A DNA stretch of 50,973 nucleotides, taken from DATJPW01 sp035506215. Its GTDB lineage: Bacteria; Desulfobacterota; Desulfomonilia; Desulfomonilales; Desulfomonilaceae. Location of the stretch: the NCBI GenBank assembly GCA_035506215.1, contig DATJPW010000323.1, forward strand, positions 1 through 50,973, in the 5' to 3' direction. Position 1 is the first letter of the stretch. Each line of letters starts with the position of its first letter. The notes under the pieces were generated by a model, which saw only the letters and a list, made by a program, of their open reading frames with translations, was not told the origin of the DNA and did not search any database. The position numbers and the translations under genes were made by a program. Shown piece after piece: positions 16,282 through 25,038 of the stretch.

Positions 16282-16801
16282 GTTCAAGAGAATCGCTCTG
16301 TTCCCTTTAAGTGGCCGATGAAGTTCGCCCCAATCGTGCAGTGTCCCGCAAGTTGATTGGGGAGTCGAACACTCTCTGCTGGACATGGAAGACCCCCTCT
16401 CTCTCCCCTCTCCCGCGGGGGGAGATCCCGCGTCTCGCGGGACTCCCTCGATGGGAGGGGGTAAGGGGGAGGGCGATACAACGCGAGTCAATCCCAAAAT
16501 GATGGTCCATCCGTATATCTCGGCCTCATGAACGGTGACGCGTGGTGAATTTATTTGTTGCCTCTATCTTTCCTCTAGCAATAAAAGCTGCTGTAATTCC
16601 GACTTAACAAGTGGTACATACTTGGGGGAAGGTCACTCCTATGCCGGAACAGGCTACCGACGTCCGGCTCATTGGCATATCAAACTTGGCCTCCTGGCGC
16701 ATGAGCAAGAATGCCTCGGCCTGCCAGGATCGCAACTCTCACCCACATTCGACTTACCGTGGCACGCGGTGTCGATTTGAGTCTGATCAAGCGGAGGAGC
16801 C
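16282..16801. other. Intergenic region with palindromic repeats
   Basis: Contains an 8-bp inverted repeat CCCCAATC / GATTGGGG (16328-16335 and 16355-16362) and the larger palindrome at 16393-16473. The remainder to the thiolase ribosome-binding site has no gene that I can support. Confidence 0.55.
16393..16473. repeat. Pyrimidine/purine palindromic element (REP-like)
   Basis: A C/T-rich arm (16393-16414) faces a G/A-rich arm (16453-16473) that can pair with it. Inside is a perfect hairpin TCCCGCG-TCT-CGCGGGA (16426-16442). The composition resembles dispersed REP/BIME-type elements of many genomes; it could also stop transcription between the ligase and thiolase genes. Confidence 0.65.
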
Positions 16802-17983
16802 ATGCAAGAAGCATTCATAGTCAGTGCCGTGAGAACGCCGATCGGCAAGAGGAATGGGAGCCTGTCGAGCTTCCGAGCCGATGAGCTGCTGGGATTGGTC
16901 CTGAAAGAAGTGGTGGATCGGGTGGGAGTGGATGCCGCAGAGGTGGAGGATGTGGTTGGCGGCACTGTCACCCAGGTGGGTGAACAAGGATTCACGCTCC
17001 CCCGCATGGCGGTCCTTGCCGCGGGGTTCCCTGATGTAACCCCCGGAGTGGCAATAAATAGGCAATGCGGATCGAGTCTCACTGCTCTCAACTTCTGCGC
17101 CGCCCAGATCATAGCCGGTTGGCGGGATTGCATGATTGCGTGCGGCTGCGAGATCATGAGTAAGTACGCAATAGCCGCGGAGTGGCTCAACTTGACTCTG
17201 GCCAACGGTCAACCGGCCGGAATGCCGGTCGGGCCCGCATATCTAAAGCGTACGGGTGGCAGGTTCGTGGACCAGGGGCAGGCCGCGGAACTCGTTGCCG
17301 AGAAATGGGGCATCTCCAAGGAAGAAATGGACGCATTTGCCTTGCGGAGCCACCAGCGAGCCCATCGAGCTCAGCTTGAGGGCCGGTTCGATAGAGAGAT
17401 TGTCCCAGTGAAAATCAAGGGACCTGACGGTCAGGAGAAGTTGTTCACGCAGGACGAAACTGTTCGACCTGACTCTTCGATGGAAGCATTGGCCGGCCTG
17501 AAGACGGCGTTCGGCACCAAGGTCATTACTGCCGGTAATTCAAGTCCCATCACTGACGGAACGTCTGCGATACTGCTCATGTCCGGCCGAAAGGCACAGG
17601 AACTTGGACTGAAGCCCAGGGCCAGAGTGGTCGTATCGACAGTCGCAGGGGCAGATGCGGTTATGATGCTTACCGGTCCCATTCCTGCGACACAGAAGGT
17701 CCTCAAGATGGCCGATTTGAAGCTGGATGACATCGACGAGGTGGAGATCAACGAAGCATTTGCGCCGGTCCCCCTGGCGTGGGGACGTGAACTCAAGCCT
17801 GATTGGGAGCGTGTCAATCCCAACGGCGGCGCGATCGCCCTTGGACATCCTGTCGGGAATTCAGGGTGCCGCCTCATGATTACCTGCCTCCACGAATTGG
17901 AGAGGACCCAGGGCAGATACGGCCTTGTAACACTCTGCACAGGTGGCGGAATGGCCCCGGCCACTATCATTGAACGAGTGTGA
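16802..17983 (+). CDS. Thiolase (acetyl-CoA C-acyltransferase)
   Basis: A 393-residue enzyme, the normal length for degradative and biosynthetic thiolases. It has the acyl-accepting Cys89 in NRQCGSSLTAL, EINEAFAP, the His of GGAIALGHPVGNSGCR and the C-terminal CTGGGMAPATI with the second catalytic Cys. It catalyses reversible Claisen condensation/thiolysis of a 3-ketoacyl-CoA. GGAGG precedes the ATG by 5 nt. With the upstream acyl-CoA ligase it suggests CoA-dependent breakdown of an acid, although no dehydrogenase or hydratase gene is nearby. The ankyrin gene begins 24 nt after its stop. Confidence 0.95.
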   Translation: MQEAFIVSAVRTPIGKRNGSLSSFRADELLGLVLKEVVDRVGVDAAEVEDVVGGTVTQVGEQGFTLPRMAVLAAGFPDVTPGVAINRQCGSSLTALNFCAAQIIAGWRDCMIACGCEIMSKYAIAAEWLNLTLANGQPAGMPVGPAYLKRTGGRFVDQGQAAELVAEKWGISKEEMDAFALRSHQRAHRAQLEGRFDREIVPVKIKGPDGQEKLFTQDETVRPDSSMEALAGLKTAFGTKVITAGNSSPITDGTSAILLMSGRKAQELGLKPRARVVVSTVAGADAVMMLTGPIPATQKVLKMADLKLDDIDEVEINEAFAPVPLAWGRELKPDWERVNPNGGAIALGHPVGNSGCRLMITCLHELERTQGRYGLVTLCTGGGMAPATIIERV

Positions 17984-18007
17984 TCTGCATGAAGTGCCGG
18001 GGATGTT

Positions 18008-19588
18008 ATGAGCTCAAAGATACGGCTTCTCGGGATGATCGGGACAATGACGCTACTCTTGTTCGGAGCGGTCCAAGGCAGGGCCGCGGACTCAACTCCC
18101 GATCTGACTGCTGAACTGCTTAATGCCGCATCAAACGACGTGAATAAGCTTCGCGAGCTCCTCGATGCGGGGGCTCCCGTGAATGCCACAGGCAAAGAAG
18201 GGATTACACCGCTCTTGATGGCCGTACAGAGCGGGAAATCGGAAATCGTGGAACTACTCCTCCAAAGAGGGGCTGATTTCAAGGCTCAGAATAACTATAT
18301 GGGCGTCAACGCGCTGATAATGGCTGCTACACATGGCAGCGCCGAGATAGTCAAGCTGCTTCTTCGTTGGGGCGCTGACGTAAACGCCATGGGTAAGTTC
18401 AAACAGCTCCCGCTCTCCGCGGCCTGCCAGTATGGCCACCAGGACGTCGTTGAGATGCTGCTGAATCATGGCGCCGATCTCCATCCCAAGGACGGCCATG
18501 AACCTTTGACAATGGCGGCAATGTTTGGTCGGACCGACATTGTCAGCCTACTTCTTGATCGGGGCGCCAACGTTAACTGGACCAATGACAAATCCGGCTA
18601 TACACCTCTTATGGGCGCTGCCGCCACTTGCCGATCAGCCGTAGTCCGTCTGTTGCTTGATCGAGGAGCAGCTTCGGATCTCCGTGACACGTACGGCAAA
18701 ACGGCCATGGACGAGGCAATGAAGTGCACCCAAAGCAAGAACCAAGATCGTAAAAGCGAGGGGCAAAAGATCATAGCCTTCCTTTCAGAGCGGGGAGCCT
18801 CCCTTAACCTTCCTACCATAGCATCGACCGGCAGCATAGAGAGGCTGAAGAAGGCCCTGTCTCAATCACCCTCTCCCAGTAAAGAACAGTTGAACGAGGC
18901 CGTGATTGCAGCTTCCGCAGCAGGGCACGTGAATATTGTGGCCATGCTCTTAGAAGAGGGCGCAGACGCCAAGTACTCGACGCAGCAGGGGCTGACCGGA
19001 CTCATGGCTGCCGCGGCCTCGGGCGACGTGGATACGATGTGTGTCCTTCTGGATAAGGGCGCTGATCCCAATGCCAAGAGTCAGCTTTCCCCTGGACCCC
19101 TGTGGCTTGCCGCTATGCAGGGCCAGCTTGACGTGGCTCAACTGCTGGTGGAACGTGGCGCCGACGTCAATGCGAAAGGCAAAGACGGTACCACTCCGTT
19201 GATGGCGGCGGTGGCCACTCCCCTTGCAACGGAACGCGGTCGTAACCTTGAATTGGTCAAGCTCTTCCTGGCCCACGGCGCTGATGTTAACCTGGCCGAT
19301 GATAACGGTGAGACCGCCCTGATGTTGGCAGCGGAGACAGGTGACCTTGCCGCGATGACTCTTTTGATCGAACGCGGAGCAAAGGTAGACGCGAGGGACA
19401 AACAGGGCAGAACACCTTTGTGGTGGGCTGCATCCAAAGGACTGCCGGATGCTGCCAAGCTCCTGCTTTCACAAGGCGCTGATCCCAACATCAAGACCGA
19501 TGAAGGCGATACACCTCTGAAGGCCGCAACTCGACGGGCACACAGGGAAGTCGTGAATCTGCTGCGCACGCAGGGCGCAACACAATAG
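18008..19588 (+). CDS. Secreted ankyrin-repeat protein
   Basis: A 526-residue protein with an N-terminal signal peptide (MSSKIRLLGMIGTM..., cleavage likely after GRAA) followed by about 12-13 ankyrin repeats. Repeat hallmarks recur throughout: TPLLMAVQSG, EIVELLLQRGADF, DVVEMLLNHGADL, TPLMGAAATC, GADVNAKGKDG. A less regular break occurs near residues 235-295. It should be a periplasmic protein-binding solenoid with no enzymatic activity of its own. It follows the thiolase by 24 nt, so it may be co-transcribed, though a functional tie is not evident. A second, cytoplasmic ankyrin protein lies at 37593-38168. Confidence 0.92.
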   Translation: MSSKIRLLGMIGTMTLLLFGAVQGRAADSTPDLTAELLNAASNDVNKLRELLDAGAPVNATGKEGITPLLMAVQSGKSEIVELLLQRGADFKAQNNYMGVNALIMAATHGSAEIVKLLLRWGADVNAMGKFKQLPLSAACQYGHQDVVEMLLNHGADLHPKDGHEPLTMAAMFGRTDIVSLLLDRGANVNWTNDKSGYTPLMGAAATCRSAVVRLLLDRGAASDLRDTYGKTAMDEAMKCTQSKNQDRKSEGQKIIAFLSERGASLNLPTIASTGSIERLKKALSQSPSPSKEQLNEAVIAASAAGHVNIVAMLLEEGADAKYSTQQGLTGLMAAAASGDVDTMCVLLDKGADPNAKSQLSPGPLWLAAMQGQLDVAQLLVERGADVNAKGKDGTTPLMAAVATPLATERGRNLELVKLFLAHGADVNLADDNGETALMLAAETGDLAAMTLLIERGAKVDARDKQGRTPLWWAASKGLPDAAKLLLSQGADPNIKTDEGDTPLKAATRRAHREVVNLLRTQGATQ

Positions 19589-19626
19589 GTATGGCTTTTC
19601 AATAAGATGCGTAAGATGTTCTTGGA

Positions 19627-19812
19627 TTAGGAAGGTCTATTCGTGAATTCTTTTTTTTCTATGAGTTCTTGGAGTCTTTCAGTTGGTAACATTTTCCAGG
19701 ACTTCATATTTTCGGTTACCAGTTGTCTGCATTTTATCGGAGAGAGCCCCGCTGAATGAAAGTACTCGAAACATCCGTCAGCCAATGTCTTGAGTAGATC
19801 CAGTCTGTCCAT
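19627..19812 (-). CDS. Small hypothetical protein
   Basis: A 61-residue protein starting MDRLDLLKTLADGCFEYF, with ATG 19812 preceded by GGAGG at 7 nt; an in-frame ATG at 19851 would add 13 residues but lacks a site. It is mixed charged and mostly helical in appearance (KMLPTERLQELIEKKEF), with two Cys. It lies downstream of the ThiC-family gene on the same strand (84 nt) and could be in its transcript. I do not recognise the family. Confidence 0.55.
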   Translation of the reverse strand: MDRLDLLKTLADGCFEYFHSAGLSPIKCRQLVTENMKSWKMLPTERLQELIEKKEFTNRPS

Positions 19813-19896
19813 TCTTGAGCCTCCACACTTCGCTTGTGAGAGAGAATACATCCAACGGGAACGCAGCGGCCTCTCGGCAGATTTTCTTGCCGAAGC

Positions 19897-21141
19897 TCAC
19901 GAAGGCGAGTCAGCCTTATAAGCGCAAAGGTCCCCGCACATGGTGCAGGTTTCATAATCATCACCCGGACAGGTGCGTGCTCTGATATCCCGCGCGAGTT
20001 CCGGGTCTATTGACAACCGAATCTGTTCCGCCCAATTTCGGTCCTTGCGAGCACAGCTCATCATCCGGTCCCACTCCCATGCTCCCGGTCGTCGGCGCAC
20101 GATGTCGGCCGCATGCGCAGCCACTCGCGCGGCCAGAACCCCCATACGAACATCCTCCACACCCGGCAGTCCCAAATGCTCTGTGGGGGTGACATAGCAC
20201 AGGAAATCCGCCCCAGAAATCGCAGCGACGGCGCCGCCGATCGCAGAGGTTATATGATCCAGCCCCGGAGCCACGTCAGTCACAAGCGGTCCCAGCACGT
20301 AAAAGGGCGCATCATCGCATAGCCGCTTCTGCAGGAGCATCTGCGCGGGAATTTGGTCGAGAGGAACGTGCCCGGGACCTTCAATTATGGCCTGAACCCC
20401 GTTCACCCGTGCTCTGCGGTAGAGTTCGCCAAGGGTAGTCAGTTCTTCGACCTGCGCCGGGTCCATTGCGTCTGCAATGGCGCCCGGTCGAAGCCCGTCT
20501 CCAAGACTTATGACCATGCCGTATTGTCTGCAAATCTCAAGGACTTCGTCGTATCGCTCGTAAAGCGGATTCTCCTGTTTGTGGGCTCGCATCCACCTGG
20601 CGAGGAAGCTGCCGCCGCGACTCACAATTCCGCAAACCCGCGGGTGATTTTCCAGGTGACTCAAGACGTCAAGGGTCACACCGGAGTGTATCGTGACAAA
20701 GCTTATGCCGTCTTCACCATGCAGTCTTATGGCGTCCAGCATTTCGTCCGACTGCATTGCCTCTGGGCCGCCCCCTTTGCGTATCGCCTCGACTATGGCC
20801 TCGTAAATGGGAACAGAACCAACCGGAATCGGCGCCTGCCGCACTATTCGGCGCCGGATGGACCGCAGATCACCCCCGGTCGAAAGGTCCATGACCGTGT
20901 CGGTACCGGCCTTGATAGCTGCATCCAGCTTGCGTAGTTCGAGGTCCTCATCATGCAGGTCCGGGGAAGTCCCGATATTGGCATTGACTTTAACCCGGAG
21001 GTTTTCTCCCACGGCAACAGCTCGACCATGGGGCGGCGGCTTGAAAATCGCGGCCGTACCCTTGTCAAAGCTCTCTCGAAGAGTTCGTTCGTCCACGCCT
21101 TCCAGCCGGACGATTTCCTTAATTGTGTCCTCCACAACCAA
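19897..21141 (-). CDS. thiC: ThiC-family radical SAM enzyme (HMP-P synthase, or HBI synthase BzaF)
   Basis: A 414-residue protein of the short ThiC type: VKVNANIGTSPDL, GTDTVMDLSTGGDL, APIPVGSVPIYEA, SFVTIHSGVT, SRGGSFLARWM, IEGPGHVPLDQI and LCYVTPTEHLGLP. The C-terminal cluster motif reads CTMCGDLC (Cys399, 402 and 406), the 4Fe-4S site that reduces SAM. The usual reaction is AIR to hydroxymethylpyrimidine phosphate in thiamine synthesis. The close paralogue BzaF makes 5-hydroxybenzimidazole for anaerobic cobamide lower ligands and cannot be excluded. No TPP-riboswitch THI box is visible upstream (21142-21400). The gene symbol is given for the family. Confidence 0.88.
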   Translation of the reverse strand: MVVEDTIKEIVRLEGVDERTLRESFDKGTAAIFKPPPHGRAVAVGENLRVKVNANIGTSPDLHDEDLELRKLDAAIKAGTDTVMDLSTGGDLRSIRRRIVRQAPIPVGSVPIYEAIVEAIRKGGGPEAMQSDEMLDAIRLHGEDGISFVTIHSGVTLDVLSHLENHPRVCGIVSRGGSFLARWMRAHKQENPLYERYDEVLEICRQYGMVISLGDGLRPGAIADAMDPAQVEELTTLGELYRRARVNGVQAIIEGPGHVPLDQIPAQMLLQKRLCDDAPFYVLGPLVTDVAPGLDHITSAIGGAVAAISGADFLCYVTPTEHLGLPGVEDVRMGVLAARVAAHAADIVRRRPGAWEWDRMMSCARKDRNWAEQIRLSIDPELARDIRARTCPGDDYETCTMCGDLCAYKADSPS

Positions 21142-21398
21142 ATTCTCCGTCTGTGTATTGCCGATTTATTATAGGAGGCATCCGGTTTATTGTCTATCAC
21201 TGTTTGTCTCAAGTAAAGGATGACAACGAACGGGACGTGGCCTGAACATAAAGCAGGGGCAGCTAAACATTTCGGTGAGCTGACTATGCGGACAAATGAC
21301 CCCTTGAGATTAATGTGCGCTAATGCAACCGGGGAAAGGAGAATGGCTTTCCTTCGGCGCTCAGGTTTCGGTTTCCGAGAGATGCGCTCACGTACCAG

Positions 21399-21761
21399 TT
21401 ATCGTGGTTCCCGGTGGCCGAGAAAAATGAGCTTCTTTTCGATTGCGTCTTCCAATCGCTCTTGCCAGGTTTTCCACTGATTTCTCAGTTCCAGCAATTG
21501 CTCGTTAAGTACGTGCCAGTCCGATTGCAGATCGCCTGGGCCAAATTCGCTCACGGACTCGCCCATTTCTCTTTGAATGTCCTTGAGCTTAGCGGCAATG
21601 GGTTGCACCTGTTCTTTAATTTCGCGCATTTTCGCTAAGATGCCTTCCTCCTCGCAGGTCAAAATCATGTTGGGCGAACAAGCTGCGCAACCTTGACCAG
21701 CCGCCGGGGCAGGGAACGGGTTGCATGCGCATCCTGCCGGATCAAGCGTGTTGCCATTCAT
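21399..21761 (-). CDS. Cys-rich N-terminus/coiled-coil small protein
   Basis: A 120-residue protein with GAGGAGG 7 nt before ATG 21761. The first 40 residues are rich in Cys, Pro and Ala (five Cys, CACNP and CAAC), resembling a metal- or disulfide-binding head. Residues 40-115 are charged and helical (GILAKMREIKEQVQPIAAK, LNEQLLELRNQWKTWQ), a likely coiled coil. No signal peptide. The family is not recognised. It is transcribed toward the ThiC gene (257 nt gap). Confidence 0.6.
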   Translation of the reverse strand: MNGNTLDPAGCACNPFPAPAAGQGCAACSPNMILTCEEEGILAKMREIKEQVQPIAAKLKDIQREMGESVSEFGPGDLQSDWHVLNEQLLELRNQWKTWQERLEDAIEKKLIFLGHREPR

Positions 21762-22112
21762 TGGAATGCCTCCTCTCTTTGCGATCTAATCAACTTTTTA
21801 ATCATCAGCCTGTTAAGAGTCAAAGAGCGGCCGGTTTTAGGAGGCAAAAAAGTCGTCCATAGCCATTGCCAAAAGTAATGACCTTTCATGATCGTCGCCC
21901 CGGCGAAGGCTGGAATGACGGTACAAGGTTAAAAAGAATAGGACAAAATTTTGACAACCGCTTTAGTGAAACAGGTGACGAATAGATGGCAGTAAAGTCC
22001 GGGAGTGGCCATCAGGGCAAAGCGGATTGAGTTTATAGAGAACTCGGCAAGTGGATCGTGTCAGCTCATTGTGGGCTTAACAAGCCCTTCCACCACTGCT
22101 AAGGTGCGGATT
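21762..22112. other. Intergenic stretch
   Basis: Contains a short dispersed-repeat-like sequence (GTCGCCCCGGCGAAGGC, 21894-21910, followed by TGGAATGACGG), a motif common between genes in many proteobacteria. Nothing else is recognised; the plus-strand frame starting near 22005 looks like noise. Confidence 0.4.
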
Positions 22113-22364
22113 TCAGTATTGGCCAAGGACGTGCCCGGAGAGGGTGTTGAGAAGTTCGTGAAAGATGACTTTATAACCACCGGGCCACGTGTGCCGAATC
22201 GGTGGAGGAGGCACATACCCATAGAAGATCTGCTGCTGGACCGCAGGCCCTCGCCCCCGTGGCGCCGTCATTTTCCTGTCCGGGAAGTTGTCGGCGGCTG
22301 CAGCGGACACCAAAGCAAACCATACTATCAGAGCGGCTGAAAATGTCCTCACAAACGGCTTCAT
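22113..22364 (-). CDS. Small secreted protein, Pro/Tyr-rich
   Basis: An 83-residue protein: signal peptide (MKPFVRTFSAALIVWFALVS, then AAAA, cleavage before DNF) and a short mature part with YGYVPPPPIRH and a hydrophobic C-terminus. GAGG lies 7 nt before the ATG. Function unknown; it belongs with the other small secreted Pro/Gly/aromatic-rich proteins of this window (37083, 39510, 47833). Confidence 0.55.
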   Translation of the reverse strand: MKPFVRTFSAALIVWFALVSAAAADNFPDRKMTAPRGRGPAVQQQIFYGYVPPPPIRHTWPGGYKVIFHELLNTLSGHVLGQY

Positions 22365-22480
22365 TTTGTGCCTCGACGGGAATTTTAACGCTGGAGCAAA
22401 AAAAATGCAACTTGAAAAGAGACAGCCCAGGCGCAGAGCCCTTCAAGGCCGACTGAACACGCCTTGCGACAAGGCAAAAT

Positions 22481-23446
22481 TTAAGTCATTTTTACCAGGA
22501 CCTTGATGTATTCCTTTTCGACTGATCGCTTGAAAGCTTCTTCAATATCTTCAAGCCGAAAACTTCCTGATATCAAAGGGGTGGGATCAATGATTCCGCT
22601 CTCCATCAATCGAAGCGCGGGTGCAAACTTGCCGCATCTTGAACCGACCACGGTGATCTCATTGATGACCAGCGGCGCCGGATTAAAATTAAAGCTCCCG
22701 TGAAATGTACTTTTTAGCACTATGGTTCCACGCGGTTTAACCATTTTCAACGCGAACTCCCATCCGGACGGATGGCCAGAAGCTTCAACTACGACGTCAA
22801 AACCATGTTCGGAGCCTGAAAAATGTTCCAATACTTGCACAGACCCGCCGAGGCGCGCGAACAGATCGAGCTTCCTCGGGTGCTTTCCCACTAACTGCAA
22901 GTCACATCCGGTGGGCCTAAGCGCCATTGATACTAACAAACCAAGCTTTCCATCTCCGATCACCAGGACCCTGTCTGTGGGTCGAATAGCGACCTGGTCC
23001 AGGATCTCCAGGGCCGCGGCCAGAGGTTCCACGAAAACGGCTTTTTCATCCGGTAGGGATGCCGGCACACAGACCAGGTTCGACGCGGGCAGTGTGAGGT
23101 ATTCAGCGAATGCGCCGTTGCGTCCTAGTATGCCCAACACGGTCCGGCTGAGGCAATGGCGCTCGAGGCCTTGCCGGCACTGAGAGCAGTTCCCGCAACC
23201 GACGTTGATCTCGCCTACGACGCGAGTCCCCACTTGTCGCGGGTCGGGCGAGCTTTCGACAATTCCCACGAATTCATGTCCGGGGATACCTTGAAAATCC
23301 ATGTACCCGCGACTGATCTCGACATCCGTCTTGCAGATCCCTGCAATGGACACTTTTATCAATGCCTCCCCGGGACCGGGGATGGCTTTGGGCACCTCTT
23401 CAAGAGCTAACTTTTCTCGAAAGACCAGGGCCTTCACAAGTCCCAT
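22481..23446 (-). CDS. Zinc-dependent medium-chain alcohol/polyol dehydrogenase
   Basis: A 321-residue MDR-family enzyme. The catalytic zinc ligands are in GICKTDVEISRG (Cys) and GHEFVG (His-Glu). The structural zinc loop is CGNCSQCRQGLERHC with four Cys. The cofactor domain has VLVIGDGKLGLLVS, a GxGxxG-like NAD(P) loop. It is shorter than the usual 340-350 residues, mainly in the C-terminal part, but ends naturally. It oxidises an alcohol or polyol, or reduces the matching carbonyl; the substrate is unknown. The YjbQ gene lies 28 nt upstream on the same strand, so the two probably form a unit. Confidence 0.88.
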   Translation of the reverse strand: MGLVKALVFREKLALEEVPKAIPGPGEALIKVSIAGICKTDVEISRGYMDFQGIPGHEFVGIVESSPDPRQVGTRVVGEINVGCGNCSQCRQGLERHCLSRTVLGILGRNGAFAEYLTLPASNLVCVPASLPDEKAVFVEPLAAALEILDQVAIRPTDRVLVIGDGKLGLLVSMALRPTGCDLQLVGKHPRKLDLFARLGGSVQVLEHFSGSEHGFDVVVEASGHPSGWEFALKMVKPRGTIVLKSTFHGSFNFNPAPLVINEITVVGSRCGKFAPALRLMESGIIDPTPLISGSFRLEDIEEAFKRSVEKEYIKVLVKMT

Positions 23447-23474
23447 CCATTCTGCAACATGTATTTGCGCGCCA

Positions 23475-23894
23475 TCAAACCCCCATAATTTGCACGAGCA
23501 CAGATCTTTTCCGAGGTCGATTGTCGAAGTCCAACAATACCACTTGCTGCCAGGTCCCTAGACACAGCTTTCCTTGAATGACCGGAATCGCGAGAGAAGG
23601 CTTCATCAAGGCAGCTCTAACATGGGCGAAACCGTTGCCATCGCCCCAGCGAAGATTATGTGCGTATTCCATGTCCTGGGGGGCAATTCGACCAAGGGCG
23701 CTTTGCAAGTCCCTGATTACGCCGGGCTCGTACTCAATCGTCGTGATTGCGGCCGTTGAGCCGGCTATCATTACTGTCAACAGACCCTCTCGGACATTGG
23801 AATCCACAAGACATTGTTCCAAGTCAGCAGTAAGGTTTACACAGTCCGCGAATCCATTGGTGCTTATGTTGATTTCGCCGTTATGGATGATCAT
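23475..23894 (-). CDS. YjbQ/UPF0047 family protein
   Basis: A 139-residue protein from ATG 23894 (AGGA 9 nt upstream); a start at 23927 is possible but would exceed the usual ~138 residues. Conserved segments seen: FADCVNLTADLE, GSTAAITTIEYEPG, DMEYAHNLRWGDGNG, AHVRAALM, GKLCLGTWQQVVLLDFD. The usual HSTAAI motif is GSTAAI here, so a conserved His is replaced by Gly. YjbQ proteins have been reported to show weak thiamine-phosphate-synthase activity and have a PRTase-like metal-binding fold; their true role is unsettled. Confidence 0.88.
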   Translation of the reverse strand: MIIHNGEINISTNGFADCVNLTADLEQCLVDSNVREGLLTVMIAGSTAAITTIEYEPGVIRDLQSALGRIAPQDMEYAHNLRWGDGNGFAHVRAALMKPSLAIPVIQGKLCLGTWQQVVLLDFDNRPRKRSVLVQIMGV

Positions 23895-24060
23895 TGCATT
23901 TGTCCTGTCTTGCATGTGTTGGCACACGGGCTACTCGTGGGATCGGCTTGCCTTACATCGGACCACTATGATAGACAATTCCGCGACTGAAGACAAAAAG
24001 AACGCACGCGCGTGCCATCCTTTGACTCTGTTCTCAAATATTCAGCAGAAAGGTGAGCCT

Positions 24061-25038
24061 TTGATCATAGTTACAGGCGGGGCCGGATTCATAGGCAGCA
24101 ATATTGTAAAAGCATTGAATGAGGTCGGGGAAGACAAAATTCTGATTGTGGACCACCTTGGGCAGGGTGAAAAATGGAAAAATCTGATCGAGTTGAATTT
24201 TCTCGATTACGAGCACAAGGACGATTTCCTAACCATGCTCGAGCGGGGACTTTTCGATCAAGGGGTCCGTGCAGTCATCCACATGGGGGCTTGCAGCTCC
24301 ACTACTGAGCAAGATGCGGATTACTTGATGGCAAACAACTATGAATATTCACGATCCCTTGCAAGAAGATATGCAGGCAATTCAGGGGTTCGTTTTATTT
24401 ACGCGTCCAGCGCGGCCACTTACGGTGACGGCTCCCGAGGATATTCCGATGAGCACAAATCAATTCCGCGGCTCCGGCCACTCAACATGTACGGATATTC
24501 CAAGCATGCCTTTGACTTGTGGGCGCTGAAGACCGGCTTCATCGACCGGGCGGTGGGTCTCAAATACTTCAATGTCTTCGGGCCCAACGAATATCATAAA
24601 GGCGATATGCGTAGCGTAGCCATTCGGGCCTATTTTCAGGCCAAGACCGCCGACAAGGTGAAGCTCTTCAAGTCTTATCGTGGGGATTATAAAGACGGCG
24701 AACAGTGTCGCGATTTCATATACGTCAAGGACGCGGTAAACGTAACGCTTTTCTTTTTGGAGAAGTCCGAGGCTAATGGCATATTCAATGTGGGCACGGG
24801 CATTCCACGCAATTTCAATGACTTGGCATCAGCAGCGTTTTCGGCGCTGGGGAAGTCGCGGAATGTTGAGTACATTGACATGCCGAACGGCTTAGAGAAA
24901 CGTTATCAATATTATACTTGTGCGCAGACGGACAAGTTGCGGGCCGCGGGTTTCACCGAACAATTCCACACGCTGGAAGAAGGAGTTCGTGACTATATTG
25001 TAAATCATCTGGAACGGGATCCTCGTTGGGAAGTTTAA
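24061..25038 (+). CDS. hldD: ADP-L-glycero-D-manno-heptose 6-epimerase
   Basis: A 325-residue extended short-chain dehydrogenase. It starts at TTG 24061, preceded by AGGTGA, giving the expected N-terminus (M)IIVTGGAGFIGSNIV; a longer in-frame reading to ATG 23969 lacks a ribosome site. GGAGFIG binds NADP. IHMGACSSTTEQDADYLM, SSAATYGDG and MYGYSKHAFD (catalytic Tyr and Lys) are HldD hallmarks. It inverts C6'' of ADP-heptose to supply the inner core of LPS, consistent with a Gram-negative envelope. The stop overlaps the convergent CBS-protein gene by 4 nt. Confidence 0.93.
   Translation: MIIVTGGAGFIGSNIVKALNEVGEDKILIVDHLGQGEKWKNLIELNFLDYEHKDDFLTMLERGLFDQGVRAVIHMGACSSTTEQDADYLMANNYEYSRSLARRYAGNSGVRFIYASSAATYGDGSRGYSDEHKSIPRLRPLNMYGYSKHAFDLWALKTGFIDRAVGLKYFNVFGPNEYHKGDMRSVAIRAYFQAKTADKVKLFKSYRGDYKDGEQCRDFIYVKDAVNVTLFFLEKSEANGIFNVGTGIPRNFNDLASAAFSALGKSRNVEYIDMPNGLEKRYQYYTCAQTDKLRAAGFTEQFHTLEEGVRDYIVNHLERDPRWEV

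Noticed and set aside
21142..21400. TPP riboswitch upstream of the ThiC-family gene
   Set aside because: No CTGAGA box or THI-box core could be found on the minus strand; only TTGAGAC is present.
22005..22340. Plus-strand frame of 111 codons
   Set aside because: Lies opposite the small secreted-protein gene, which has a signal peptide and ribosome site; the plus frame has neither.
23578..24060. Extended N-terminus for HldD
   Set aside because: Most of it is antisense to the YjbQ gene; the TTG at 24061 with AGGTGA gives the canonical Rossmann N-terminus.
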